Assembly: GCA_005281725.1 (NCBI GenBank)
Contig: SSBO01000001.1
Coordinates: 4,324,399 to 4,388,398 of the forward strand
Reading direction: 5' to 3'
DNA length: 64,000 nucleotides
Origin: Wuchereria bancrofti
Lineage: Eukaryota > Nematoda > Chromadorea > Rhabditida > Onchocercidae
Position numbers and translations under genes: made by a program
Shown here: positions 1 to 13,100 of the stretch, in pieces
Layout: every line of letters starts with the position of its first letter
Numbering within the stretch: the first letter of the stretch is position 1
Notes under the pieces: model-generated
Seen by the model: the letters and a program-made list of their open reading frames with translations, nothing else
Told to the model about the DNA's origin: nothing
Database searches by the model: none

Positions 1-2899
1 AGACATCTGTCTCAACAAGAAAAACTCGATCCGTTTATAACTGGGTCGTGTTGTATTCGCAGAAGTATATCATTTTGCCACTGAATTAAGTTCTTCAACA
101 AAACAATCCAATCATGCAGACGTGGACGCAGAGAATTCCAATATTAGCAAACCGCAAATCAAGAGCAATCCCAAAAATTAGATTTGCAAAGAAATAAAAT
201 TCAAGAAACTAACAAGGACCTCTTAAACTGCCCCACAGTAGATTCCAGAGCTGTACAAGCAGTAACCTGAGAGTCATCCAGGAACTTTAATTTTACATTA
301 GATAATTGACACCCAGCATTATCACCTTCCATTCCCGCGGCGAGTTGACAAGCTGAATCTGAAATTTTTGGCCTTTTAAAGTCATTTAAACAGTCAGATA
401 AAACCAATGAAATTTTTTTTCATCTTTTACCTTTTTGGAAAATTCATTTTTCGTTTAAACTTTATTCCTTCACTCCATTTTTCAAGCAAACTTTATAAAA
501 TTCATTTTTTTTAAGATATGTATATGAAGATCAAAATATCTGACCGAGATCAAAATATCTGAAGATCAAAAAAAATGGGAATTTCAATCACAATTATTAG
601 AAATCCGTTAATTTTCCATTTTCATTTAAATGATTGCTTTACCAATGAAGTGTTCTTTTACAACTTACTGGTAACAACCGAAGATAATTCACATTTTGTA
701 TCAGTTTGCGAATTCTTTCCACTTTCAACCTAAACTAAGGAATAACTTACGCGTGCAAATTCTTTGAGCATGATAATTTAAATGCACGAAAAACTGGTAA
801 CAATCGAGGTTAATACAAAATAACTGTTATTTTTGATCATCAAAATAGGATCAAGAACTATTCCGATCATTAAAATTCACTTGCAATAGTAACTCTATAT
901 CATGAGAGAACAAGCCAATACATTTCTGTCTGTTCCGGACTCATCCCATATCTGCATTACCTTCCAGAGTTAACAGCTACCATCCAGCTAATAACAGCTT
1001 GTTTCGTGCAAACCTAATAACCAATTACAAGATGTCATCTTGACTTGTTCGAAATCTTTTGTGACATGCACTGATAATTTCAATATAAGCGATGCACTTT
1101 TTTATTTTTCGGTAAAATTTGAATAGAAGAGCAAACTTTTGCACAATAAATACTTGAACTCACTGAAGTTGAAGCTGAAAGATCTGCATTTTGTTGCCAA
1201 TTAACAATTTCCGCCCCCATACAAGTTGCATGAAGTAAGCTTTCCCTGTTTTCTGCTAGAATTATTGCCTAAAAATACGATGATCTGAAACTTAAAATAC
1301 CTGTATGCGATCATTTCCTGATCAGTAAATAAAAATACTACAAATGAGTCTAATTAACAACGGTTACTTTATGTGTCAAAAGCCTGCCTATTTACTTCTG
1401 CCAACTACCATTATCACTGATTTTCAACCAATCAAAATTCATTTATGAACTGGATAAGCTGAGATCTACTGTCAAGTCCTTTCTTTAAAGCAAATGTTTA
1501 TAAAAATATAAGAGAGAAACAGGGTAATAAAATTAAACCTGACTTCATACACATCAAATTGGGACTATGTTGGACAGCAGAAAATGAATACTACTGTAAT
1601 TAAAAAGAAAAAAAACCTGTCCCTGCGATATTTCTTGTGTATGCAGAGAAGTATCCTCATCTCTGAAAAAAGGAGAGGAATGACCATAGCTGGAGTAATG
1701 AAAGAACGAAGTTTTCAAAAGGATTCTTAAAATAGAAAAAAAGAAGGGAAAAACGAATAACGTTCAAGTATGTTCAAGTACGCTAAGTATTTTAGCTAAA
1801 CTGATTCAGAAAATGAAACTCAAGCATCATTAACGAATGATTTGAATTAAGTAATATCATTACTAAAGGCATCTCTTATGCATAAAAGGCTCGAGCACCA
1901 ATAAAATAATATAAATTACGACTAACGTTTGTCGTTGCGCCATTTCCTCTATCTGAGGTAACATTACCTCTTCAGAGGTGTTACTCTGTTCCATGATACC
2001 ACTGTCCATGAATGCTTCAAGTGCTTGCTCCGTGACTGCAGCAAGAGGTCGTCCTTCTCGACGATCTCGAAATAAATTGACTTCTTGATTATCCACTTGC
2101 AACACCTAAATTCCAGCAAAAAAATCAGTTCCTCAAGTACTTTATTTTTGGAACTACGCCCTTTAGTTAACATCAGCCAGCTGCCAGACTAAACGTTAAT
2201 TATAGGCTCCGCACTCAAAGTCTAAATGGCGCTATCATTTCGTTCGTTAACGGATTTCGAACGTTCCAGTGAAGAAATGATTGGGAATCACAAAACCACC
2301 TGAACAACCCGTCTGTTGGGACGAATTTGCATTTGAACAAGCCATACGTAATAATCTACTGGTGGTATGCCAGTACTGATCCAAGCCAGTGATATTAACA
2401 CAATGACAATTACTGTTATCAGAAACCAAATGACCTGAAAAGGTTTCGTCCAAGAAACAATTAACAACCTATTTATTTTTCCTGAAATTTTGACACTGTA
2501 ACCAGGAATAATACAGGTAAACCAGTATGTGATTTGTTTGAAGTTTAGACTTTAGCTTTACTTTTAGCTCCAGAAGAAGGCAAAATACGATACTATTTTT
2601 AAAATATTTTGCAACAGTAAGAAAGAAAAGTAACAAGATGGTTAAAGCTTGAATTCACGATTTCTAAGAGTGTCACAGATATTTTTTTTTTTTATAAAAA
2701 AGCTATTTCTTTCTTTTAGATATGAACAAAAACTTATTGATACAGCAGTTGAAAATCAAATAATTATTTCGATGTTGTTCCTACGAGAAGCTAACAACAA
2801 TCCAAGTAATCTACTGCTATATTTGGATTCTGAATGGTCTTAATTGAGGCATCAGAATTAACTAACCTCATCGCCGATGCCTTCAATAAAACCAGCCAT
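1..2899 (-). CDS. TMUB1/2-like transmembrane ubiquitin-like protein (3' end beyond window)
   Basis: Exons in transcript order: 2899-2867, 2434-2300, 2105-1927, 1662-1617, 1268-1164 and 358-214; the next probably begins at or before base 6 and is cut off. The N-terminus MAGFIEGIGDE is followed at once by a membrane helix (WFLITVIVIVLISLAW). The vertebrate TMUB1 start (IEGVGDE, hydrophobic helix, LAWVST) is laid out the same way. After a polar linker, the exon at 358-214 encodes KLKFLDDSQ and later GQFKR, matching the first strands of the TMUB ubiquitin-like domain. TMUB proteins sit in the ER membrane and take part in ER-associated degradation. The start is fixed by an in-frame TAG just upstream and an acceptor at 2912-2917. 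Phases join cleanly through the fifth exon; exon 358-214 needs one leading base that donor 1163 does not supply, so a small linker exon or another donor (near 1224) is missing from the model. The family call rests on both ends of the protein agreeing. Confidence 0.8.
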
Positions 2900-3526
2900 G
2901 CGATACGTATGCTATAATAAAAGCCGAAACATGAAAGCAATATCGTTAAATCCAACACAGGCCATCCACAATTCGACCGATCAATCCGATCCGCAACGAT
3001 ATTTCTTAAGGTCCGTTGAAACTTAACGTCCGTCCCCGTCATGTTGCAAGGTATAAGTTGGATATTTGGTAGGTGACAAAGGGAAAGGGAGGACAAATGA
3101 CGGGGGATTATGCGAGTCATCAAGGAAAGTAAGAGGGGAGAGCAATCCATACTCCATTGATTGTTCATACTGTTTCACTCATATTCCAATTAGTTCTATT
3201 TGACTAGAAGTTAAACCATCGTTAAAGTGCTTATTTAACAAACTGCCGTTGGGGTAATTTTGATTGTCATCATAGAAGAGCGATCATTGTTTGCAGTATG
3301 TATTCGTGGCTTATCAGAGGTCAGTAAGGATTGCATCCTGCTTTCTGTCATGCCACAATGCAAAAAAAGTGGTTGAATTATCCTGCACTGCAAGATTTTA
3401 TGATTATTCCTTATGGTTTTTATAATTGTAAAGTATTTAAGGAATGCATTGAAACATTCGAAAGTCATTTTACTACAGGTTTAAGTGTGTGGTAGTTTTC
3501 CAGTAAAACAGTTTGCAGTCTTAGTT
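2900..3526. other. Divergent intergenic region between TMUB-like and tetraspan genes
   Basis: The two flanking genes are transcribed away from each other, so this 0.63 kb should hold both promoters. Open frames here on the minus strand overlap the TMUB-like first exon or lie upstream of it and lack splice support. No TATA box or other specific site could be assigned. An AG at 2912-2913 probably serves as the trans-splice acceptor of the TMUB-like gene. Confidence 0.5.
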
Positions 3527-5390
3527 ATGAAGGCTCATCATGTGCTCCTTTTTTTAAGGATTCTAATGGTAGTAAGTTATTTTACTATGAGTATGGAAGG
3601 GAATGTAATTGTATTATGTATAGCAAATTGGGATACTTACTTTAGAATGAATTGAAATTTGATCTCCTGTTCTATAAAAGTTGACAAATTCTGGAAAGAT
3701 CACTCTCTGCTTTTCATCTCATTATCCTAACATTTTTTTAAACTTTAGTTCTTCTGCATATGGGTGTTAATATGTGGAGCAATTATGGCATCACATTATT
3801 CATACGGTAGTCGTGAAACGTTGATTATTGCCATAATATTGGATGCGTTACTAATGGTTTTTTGCATTTTCTTGATTGTCGATGTCTTGAAAAGATATTA
3901 TCTGCAGTTTCCAGTGGTACTGTGTGCTTATCTGTTACTAAGAATCTTTCTAAAATACGTGGGAAATTATAAAGGCAATTTACGTGCGGTACTGAATACA
4001 ATAACACGATTTTGGGTTATTAACTTCAGTGATTTGCGCTTAATGTGATCACAAAAAAAAAAAAATAGCAAAAATATATGGTAAGATCAAACCAGTTGAA
4101 TCAGAAACATTGGACTGGTTGATGCTTTCTATAATTTTTCCCTAGCACTCCATATAATATAAATGGTTTTGATTACACATCGTAACTTGGGAAAAACTTC
4201 GGCCTTTCGAAGTTTGGAATTTCTCTGAAAAACGATGCAGTGTACAATAAGACCATCAATTTCCTCTAAATTCCACTTCAGCCTTCAAATCCAACTTCCG
4301 ATTGGAACTTTTCAGTAAGAGTGGAAATAGAATTACAGTGTTTCAACTAAAACCGCTCGTCTACTTAGGTGTACATTTGGGCAACAAGTCGCAACTAATT
4401 TCGCGCTAAATAATGATAAGTGTTAAAAATGGCAACGACATATTCAAATCTTCCTTTCCTTGTCCTCACATCTTAAGCATCTGTACTTCTTTTGTTATTA
4501 ATCATTTATTTTAAATTATTTCATATGTAAGATAGTGCAGTTCAGTGTATAGTCAATCTGTCAATAGTTCGAGGATAAATTTATGAACCTAACAGGTCAC
4601 ACTTCGATCATTTGAGAAATGATAGTTCTCTTCACATGTCAGATATTTCAGCTAGTATACATAACACTTATTGCCATTATTATTGCCGGAATTGTTTCAT
4701 GGATGATCACAGCATCTGCAACAGTTGATGTAATGGGCACTGTAACTATCGTGAGTTCCCAGTCTTTTGGAAATTATCGTAAAGAAGAGGAAGGAGTCAA
4801 GCTAGGTCCTCTTCTTTTTCCTTTTCCATATTCTTGACATACGTCGATACTATCAAATATCATGAATCTTAGCAATTTTGTTGTGTTTTTAGAGATTATT
4901 GTTATGAACTTCTGACTTCCACATCTTGATATTGTTACGAGCATTAAAACCAGTGAATTAGAGTCATTTTTCCCATACGAATTGATGACTAAAGGCAAAA
5001 GTGCTGTATTAAGGAAAAAGGGAAATAGCAAACCGATGTGAACTGTTAATCGAGTGAGATTTCTTGATAGAAGAAAAAATATCCAGCAAATTTACGTTTT
5101 AGGGCAATGCGTGGCACACAGTTACATGTCTTATGATGGATTCTGTGACTCAGCGGTACGTAACGGGTTCAGGTCAACTTTTTTATACTCAAACATCATC
5201 ACAAACACGTACTGGAAGCACAGTAGTATAATATATCCAATATATCTGGTGCCACCGATGGGTAGCAGTAGTCCTATTTCCACTCACTTTTTTCACGAAA
5301 ACAACTTTTGGGTTCAGTTCCAATGTTCCCATAGAAAAAAGCAAAAATAAAAGGCTTTCTTCGTTGCTTTGTGCTCTTACCATCCGGTAA
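3527..5390 (+). CDS. Small four-helix membrane protein, unrecognised family
   Basis: Five exons join in phase: 3527-3571, 3749-3958, 4652-4750, 5103-5155 and 5318-5390, giving 159 residues. Four hydrophobic helices are visible: about 5-30, 33-55 (IIAIILDALLMVFCIFLIV), 62-80 and 86-107 (ITLIAIIIAGIVSWMI). Short loops connect them and the C-terminal tail is basic (KSKNKR). This resembles small nematode tetraspan families, such as LAPTM- or MARVEL-like proteins, but no diagnostic motif is seen and no function is claimed. Donors are good (gtaagt, gtgagt, gtacgt) except gtggga after exon 2. Possible trans-splice acceptors lie at 3516-3517 and 3523-3524, just before the ATG. The exon model is original to this analysis; the helices and phases support it. 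Confidence 0.6.
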
Positions 5391-5791
5391 CATGAAGTGT
5401 ACGTTTTGAGTTACGCATTTTTGCATCATATCTTTACTACATCTTTTTTTCAACCATCAAATTGCGTTTTTGCAATATTTGGTTCACGTACAACATCAAG
5501 GAAATATTGAAAATACTTCAAGTGATTTATTTTCCACTCGAAAGCTTGTCAGTAACATATAAAACGTATGAGTACGGAAAAAAACAAAAGCAAGTTTGCT
5601 GAACAACAGCTGGTAGAAAATAAAACGCAAGTTTTATACATCACTATAAATTAAAAAAAACTGTCAAATATAAGATATGAACTTGAATTTGTTTCATTGT
5701 TGCAACATGTATCAAATCAATATTATTTTCGGCCTTTTAAGGAACTATTTCAAATTATCCAAATAAAAATTTTCACATTTCCCTGTCAAAA
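5391..5791. other. Convergent intergenic region
   Basis: The tetraspan gene (+) and the sterol methyltransferase gene (-) end facing each other 400 bases apart. The sequence is A/T-rich with several AATAAA-like stretches that could serve as poly(A) signals on the plus strand. No exon was found. Confidence 0.4.
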
Positions 5792-8202
5792 TCACTCATT
5801 TTTCCGAAACAGCAATACTTCGGAGCCACTGAGTATGCCCAGCTTCCCAGCATGAACAATACTATTCACTGTACCGGCCAGAAATATTCGTTTAAAACGA
5901 AGAAATCCTTTAGGCATAATGTGAAGCGCTTGTGCAATCGAAATTATCCAGTCAATCAAAGTCGAACTGCAATTAAACGTCAGACGGCTTCTTGTGAATT
6001 TTATCGTACTTGAAAACAAAATTTGAAAAAAAAAAAATGGGATTAATGAGTAGTCAACGCTACACCTTATCTTTTTCGTTTCCACTTATATTGATGTCAA
6101 TGGACGCTGAATACGTGCAATTAAGGAGAACGTTTTGGCCATCTATTAAGGAGAACGTTTTGGTTGTTATTGTTTTCCTACAGTAACATCATTTATCCTA
6201 ACTGGGAAAAATCAAATCAAAAGAAAAGCAAGCTGGACTTATAATCTGGAAAGGGGAAAATTGTCCACCACTTAAATTTAAAGTGAGTATTATATTGCAA
6301 TATCGAGTAGAGATAGATTATAAGGAAGAATGGAGATAAGAATGACCGTGATTATTTAAAAAACTATTTAACGAAAGCAGTGATATAAAGTCTTGTTCAA
6401 GAAATTTTGACTAAGACACTGTTCGTTTCTAAAGAAGACAGACACTGCTTGTTTCTAAAGATAACAGTGTGTAAAAAGTAAATAGATCTCAACAAATTTT
6501 GACAAAGAAAGTTATGTTAAAAAAGTTAATGTCATATTCTTCCAAAAATATGGGTGTGGATTTGGAATTCTTCGTCCGTAAAGCGAGCTAAGCAGTGAAA
6601 AGCGAGCTAGATTCATCATTCAAATAAAATCAGTTTTAGTAAGATTTTAACAAAGAAATTAAAGCGAAACCAACCTAATAAGCCACATGAACAAAGGAGA
6701 ATGAGAGAAGCAAAAGTAATAAGGATTTCCAGTTTCTTCGTCAAGATTGATATTTTCTGCCAGTTCCAAGCCATAAAGTTTTGCCGCATTGATTATTTCT
6801 TCTCTAAAATTGTAAATTTCAAGAAAGCGAATTCAAAGACTGTTGAAACAATATATGGGAATGCTCATTATCTTTAACTCCAGTTTTCCATTAGATCAAC
6901 ATCTGGTATATTTTAACATGTTTAATTGAAAACTTGAAAAAACAACCGAAAAATATTAATGTAGTTTTAACAAATACAAATGAAGTCAATTAATCATTTA
7001 AACGTACGTTAAGAAAAGCTTACTTGGTGTGCAAAGGAGGCATTCCACAAGCATACTCTAAATTCTTAATAACTGTTTTATGTTCCTTTGAGGAGGAATG
7101 ATATTTATCAGTTTTCAGTAAATCATAAACAAGGAAAAAACCACCCGGACGCAAAATCCGATTTACTTCTTGCAGTGCTGGCTTTAAATCCTCTAAATAT
7201 TTCAGTGCGTAGACCTAAAAAAAAGCACTAAAACTTAAGCTGAAACGTTTCGGTGCACTTCCTACATCATGAATTGATATAGAAAGCTCCTCTAACTCAG
7301 AAATTACTTTAATCACCTAACGCATCATACGATATTTTATAAAGTATGATATTCGGAACTTGAGATGTAGCTCAGTTATGCATAATGCACGTTCATCGCA
7401 TCACACAAAGCACCCTTAATTGAGCTTACCGCATATGCGCAATCATAACGGTTGTCTACCAGTGGTAAGCAGCAATAATTCCCCTGCACGATGCTGCAGT
7501 TCTGGAGACCTTCATTTTGGAAACGTTTGTTCCCAATTATCACCTCGTTCCCTGCTATTGTTATACCAGTCAAATCAGCCCCAGTAAAGGCTAAATCGTG
7601 CATAACACCACCTATACCACATCCAATATCTACACATTTTTTGCCTGAAATTAAACTTTACGACCAGTTCTACGAATTACTGTAGTCATGTCAAATATTC
7701 TTGCGAAACTAATCAAATGTAGATGCTACCTTTAGTAAGTTTCAAGCATTGACCGATTCGTTCATGAAGTTCTTGTAGTGCATCTCCAAATGTTTGCTGT
7801 CTGCGACGAGGTGGAGCAAAATGAAAACTTCCATTAAAATACTCATCAATAACGGTGGACATAACGGAGTAGTAGTGCGCTGTAACCATCGAATAGTCTG
7901 ATTTTGCCTCTGCTTCTCTGTATAATCGGTCATGTTCTTCGGCAAATGTTTCCTGAATTTCAAATTCATCTTCCAGTCATCGCAAAGGGCAGAGTTAAAA
8001 TCTTTTGAAGAACATTTGGGTATTTCAAAAAATCAAGAAACTTAAGGCGTCCCACATCGTTTGAAATACTCAAAATTTTTGGTTCAAAACATTTTTTATT
8101 TTGCTCTACTCCAAATTCAATTCTTCTTGAAGCAAGTCGATTTTGTCCTAAATATATGGCGAGTAATGCACACTTATATGATGAACAACAATTCTTATTC
8201 AT
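5792..8202 (-). CDS. Sterol methyltransferase-like SAM-dependent enzyme (STRM-1/SMT family), with apparent frame break
   Basis: Exons: 8202-7730, 7644-7430, 7214-7024, 6803-6675 and 6008-5792. The protein carries SAM motif I (VDIGCGIGG, start of exon 2), then ADLTGITIAGNEV, the NYCCLPLVDNRYD stretch and a later LRPGGFFLVYD motif, all in the order of sterol C-methyltransferases. Upstream, SDYSMVTAHYYSVMS and SFHFAP match the conserved MVxxYYdl...SFHFA region of SMTs. The last exon is the hydrophobic C-terminal domain. C. elegans STRM-1 methylates sterols at C-4 and limits dafachronic acid precursors; a similar role is inferred. Intron phases agree throughout. Within the first exon the N-terminal frame (MNKNCCSSYKC...LPFAMT) and the catalytic frame meet at about 7970 offset by one base, with no convincing splice site; removing one base gives about 407 residues. 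No clear trans-splice acceptor precedes the ATG, so an upstream exon is possible. Confidence 0.82.
6121..6163. repeat. Two tandem copies of a 25-base unit
   Basis: The 18-base word TTAAGGAGAACGTTTTGG occurs at 6121-6138 and again at 6146-6163, both inside the fourth intron of the sterol methyltransferase gene. This is a local tandem duplication. Confidence 0.85.
6415..6464. repeat. Two tandem copies of a 26-base unit
   Basis: GACACTGTTCGTTTCTAAAG (6415 onward) is repeated at 6441 with two mismatches. It lies in the same intron as the 6121 duplication, about 250 bases away. Confidence 0.8.
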
Positions 8203-10108
8203 TAAGGAATAATTTACATTAGCTTTATCTTATCGATAGAACGAATTAATGCAAATACAATCACATTATGCAAATGATAAATGAAAAATTCATGCGGTGG
8301 AAATCACACAATGAGAACAGAAGGACTTGAAATACTTAAGATTTTCTTTGTGACATACTAGGGAACAAAAACATGCAGTCAGAATAAAGGAGTGAGTGGA
8401 AGGACACAAAATGATAGCACATTGATACATTGCATGTAAATTCGCCGGACGTTCGTTTATTTTTGGATCCAAATTTCTGTCCCGAATTTAGGCATAGCTC
8501 TTAATAGAAGGATGCTTTCACATGCCATATAAACGTAGTCTTTAAAGATCTTCAAATATATGTTTAAAGTTGTTAACAGGACCAAACGTTGAAGAATCTT
8601 CTCGAGAAAGCTGTATATACTTAGGAATACTGTAAAATTGCTTCTTTATCTTGATACCGTCCTCTATAAATTCGTTAAAACAGTTATATAAAAAGTTATA
8701 CAGTTGCGTTTTTATTTGTTGACTTCATAAAAATCCAAAAAAATCATCAGAGCTCTTATTCTTAGATTTAAGAAAATTGCAAGTAATGAGTGGTTGAATA
8801 AGCAAATGATTTCATCTGCAGATTCAAACAGTTAAAGAATTTGAAATTTCCTGTATAATATGGCAGTAAGACAGAAAAGCCTTTGAAGATCTCGAAAAAA
8901 CTAATAAATCTTGTGTCCCTTCTGCTTTTCGAAGAAATAATAGAACGTCTTATTTGACAGAAAAAAGCAAGTTACCAAATCTTCCCGTCGAAAATGTCGT
9001 AGTAATTTGAAAAACTTCGACGCCAAATCAATCGACATGATGAACAGAATGTTATACACGAAGTGATCGTTTTTCTATGGACTAGAGAGATTCCGCGGAG
9101 TGATCATGAAAGTCGGTATCGATAACGCATCGCAACACTATCATGATTGCAACGGTCCTGCCTCTTATCACCATGCAAAAATAAGGACAGGACTATGCGG
9201 GGGGCGTCGGTATACACATACATACATACATACATATATATTATATATAACACACACATACAGACACACATCTACAAGAAATATTACAACTGCGATTATA
9301 AATGTCTTGTACGGCGCAAAGGGAACACAGAAAAACCATACTCATCATCTTCTAATCTTAAAAAATCACGAGAATGGAAAGACTTAAATACATAGATGTT
9401 TCGGAGAAATTTCTTAAAGTAGGGGAGATTTTTTTTAAGATGACATAGAAGAACATGAAATATCGATTTTTTAAGTAGTCGATCACAAGAGCAAAATGAT
9501 TTCCATTAATATATCAAGTGTCTAAAATCAATCCTCAATTTTTGTTTAGCAAAAACATGCCAGTTATTAAACTTGTATGTTTTTGCTGATTTAGATGAAT
9601 ATACATTACTAAGCGCGACATGTATACATATTTCTCTAAAACGTTGATAAGTCTGAAAACAGCAAAACTGATCACTTTTCTTTAATTGTTTGCATTGGAA
9701 AGAGGTAAACGAAGGATCAGTGTTTTGGTGAGTGCAGCTGCACGGATACCGCTGTAGCCCTGGAAAAATTTTTCCATAATTACAAAAAAAAAATTGGTGT
9801 GCTTATGAAGGAATGGTAAACTAACCTTCCAAATCCCAATTTCTTTTCTGATTTACTTCAGTAAAAACCTTTCTTTGTATGACTATTAATCGGCACGGCT
9901 ATTATTAATTAATCACATACTAACAGCAGAGCCATCATTTTCTACGAAAGGCTCACTCTAGGGTTAAGGAGACATGAATACCAGAAGAAAAAAATACAAA
10001 TGTTTCTGGGATATATGTTGATAGCATTTCCCACAAGTTTGACTAAATAAAAAAGAGTAAGTAACTGAATAAATATTATCCCAGTTCATCTCAAAAGAAA
10101 AGGAAAAT
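8203..10108. other. Intergenic, no gene seen
   Basis: This separates two minus-strand genes. Short open frames are present, including two overlapping plus-strand frames at 9100-9395, but these run through a CA/TA microsatellite and have no splice signals or protein-like composition. The part next to 8202 should contain the sterol methyltransferase promoter. Confidence 0.5.
9211..9271. repeat. Microsatellite (CATA)n/(TA)n/(CA)n
   Basis: Consecutive ACATAC, TATATA and ACACACA runs form a compound simple repeat of about 60 bases in intergenic DNA. Confidence 0.9.
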
Positions 10109-13100
10109 TTACAAAATAAACTCTTCTACCTGCCACACACGACTGGCGCGACTTTGTCCATGTTGATAATCTGCAATACCACGGATCAGTGCCCAACTAT
10201 CAATTCGTGAGCCATTCACGGCGGCAATAACGGAATCGAAGCCAGCATCAATCGCACGCAAATTATAATTTGCGGCAAATTTATCACGAAACTGAGCAGT
10301 AGCACCGCTTGTATCTTCACCAATCTCAAACAAATTGCTGTAAGAACTCATCAGCAACCTTCCTTCTACCTTATATTTTATTTTAAACTACTATCTTAAC
10401 TTATTATTCTGCTATATTTTCGTTTTAAATATTTTGTTTAAAAGGAAAAAGAAGAGTAATAAGTCCCACTTGGGCAGGTTTGCAGTTAGAATGCTGATTT
10501 ATGGTCTAGGATAAAACATGAGTGAATCTTCGATAAAATGTAAGAACATATCTTTCAAAAAAAAAAAAGAAAAATGGACGAACAGAAGTAGAGGTGTTAA
10601 AATATAGAACGAAAGCAGGAAATTTTGATACGTAATGGACAGACTTGACAGATTTGAAGAAAATATTCAGAAGAAATTACGAACGATTACCTGCTCTTCA
10701 TTAGCAAGTGTCTGCTTTCTATATGAAACCATTGCTCCGATGGAACCAACATGAACTACCGAGTCAACTCTTTCTGAATTAGGATGTGGAATGACAACTA
10801 CCTGCCCACCACCTAGAATAAAAACAACCGTGCACCTGACTAGTATGTTTTTATTTCTGCAATTTTCAAACTGCAAACTTTCCTCTTGCAAAGACAATGT
10901 TTATCTTGATTTTAAATCATATTGATTGGTTTCTTTTTGCAACTTAACTTACCAACAGGCACAGCCAATAGATCGGCTTGTGGCGGTGGTCTTGAAAAAC
11001 TGATGTCGCTATTGGCAGCATCCAAGCGATCAATGGTTGTTTTGGTTATCGAATTCCATTCTGCTATCATTTTTTCGTCCCTAAAAATTCAAAGGAGTAA
11101 CAGATTGATTTCGTTTAACTGATTAATCAAATATTTCACAGCCTTTTACAGCTTATTTAGTGGCTATGTTATTTATCTGTCTAATCAAAATTCATTGTTT
11201 TTAGTTTCTCTTCAAATGTTCATCAAAACTGCGAGCAAATCTTACATATTTTTAGCAATATGAGTAATGATTGCATCTTTAGGATTCCAATTCCGAACTA
11301 AGAAGCCATTCACGCGCTCTGTTGCTCTATCAACGGTATAGGTATGCGCAAACACGTAAGAATTCGGATCCGGACTGCTTACAACGACATCACCCAAACG
11401 TACGTGCCGTGTAGCATCCGTGTAATGAGCAACACCTCCACCAACACCGACAATAAATACATGCTCAACGTGTTGAAAATTACCCAGAAGACGAGTTGTG
11501 ATAGAGCCAGCAGATGTTGTTGCTTCACGACTATCGCCTACAAATTCATAGTACAAAGGATGAATAGCTAATGATTTTTGGAGAATCTATCACAATTAAG
11601 TGAACGAAAGCCATTACGTCAACGATAATTTATCCTTATCACTTTTTTAATATGCCATCGGATTGTTAAGAATGACGACTATCGTTTCCTAAAACTTTTA
11701 ACTGTTGTTATTTTTCTCTGCTGATTTGATAGTCACTTATTAAAACCTAGGTTAATGAAACTTCATTCTCTATAGATAAGAAATACGCGATAATTTATAA
11801 CCAAAGCAATAAATCAAACTACAAAAAAAAAAAAAAAAAAACGAAACACAAACCAATAACTGCCAATTTTGTAGCAACAACCCGATGTTTCCCGATCCAT
11901 CCAAGGGTATAAATATTGGAGTCACCACCGGAACGGTAACGATGAACGGTTGTACTATTATCAATGATCGCGTCAATGCTCTGTTTCTCAGTAAACAAAC
12001 ATGTTAAGATAGCAACAGTGGGATGATCACGTAAACCGAAGCTGGTTGGAGTTCGAGATAATCCAACTGCAAGAACGAAAGAAGAATGAATAAATTTGAA
12101 AGTTTATTTTCGTTTATGCGAATCCTTCCATTATAAAATTCATAAAATTACATATGACACACATATAAAATTACATATAACGCCCCAAAATCAAGAATGA
12201 CAACGTGTTTTGAGATCGCACGATCATCAAAGTAATTTTTCATTCCCAGAATGTTCTTCTTAAAAAAAAAAGATTTGTTTCTTTTTCGGTGCTATTAACT
12301 GGGAAAACAGTCCAAACTATATTAAAAGTTTACTCAGTAAAAAACTTACTGCTGTCAACAGCATTCACACGAATCCATTCATTCTGCAACTTTTGTACAA
12401 CACCAAGTGTTTCTAATTCACAAAGAAATTCATTAACTTCTTTAATTGTACAACGTAGAGATCTAAAATTTGAAAATTTGGCCAATAAATAATTTATGAA
12501 GCAACAATCCAAAACATAAACATATACGGTGAAATATTGTTACCAACAATGGGACAATGTTAATTTTTTGGCTTTTTTCTTTCGAATAATAAGTAGGTAA
12601 TCTTAAAATTTGTAATTTGGAATATGCTTGATGATAATGAAAGGATCTAGAAAAGAGAGAATTATCCAGAAATCTAATTAATACTCTTCTAAAAATATAC
12701 CCACAACTTACTCCGCAATAATATCCACAGATAAGCCATTGGGATATGCATGTTCCAGAACTTCCTGTACATGAGCTATAGTAACATTCTCAACTTCAGA
12801 ACCAGAATCTGGAACGAAATTCAATAAACAGTTAATAAATAATTGATTTTGCCTAACATGAGTCTATTAACTGATCAAATACCATTTCATAATCAATCAA
12901 AATATTACAGTATTCTGAAGAACCGAAATTTTTATATGATTTTATTAAAGATCCCCAAAAGACACATTTTGCACTTCGTCTCAAACAGTTTTGTCTAAAA
13001 TTTATGGTGTATAAAACTTACCGTATTGCTTAGGATCAGGCATTTGATATGTTTCATTTTCTTTCGCAAACTGCATGTCAATTTCGATTTCTCGCAGTGA

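Noticed and set aside
2791..3168. 125-codon minus-strand frame overlapping the TMUB-like first exon
   Set aside because: It is a different frame from MAGFIEGIGDE; joining it to the next exon hits a stop, whereas the MAGF frame joins cleanly.
9100..9395. Two overlapping plus-strand frames of 82-95 codons
   Set aside because: They run through a CA/TA microsatellite, giving Thr/Tyr/His repeats, and lack splice or homology support.
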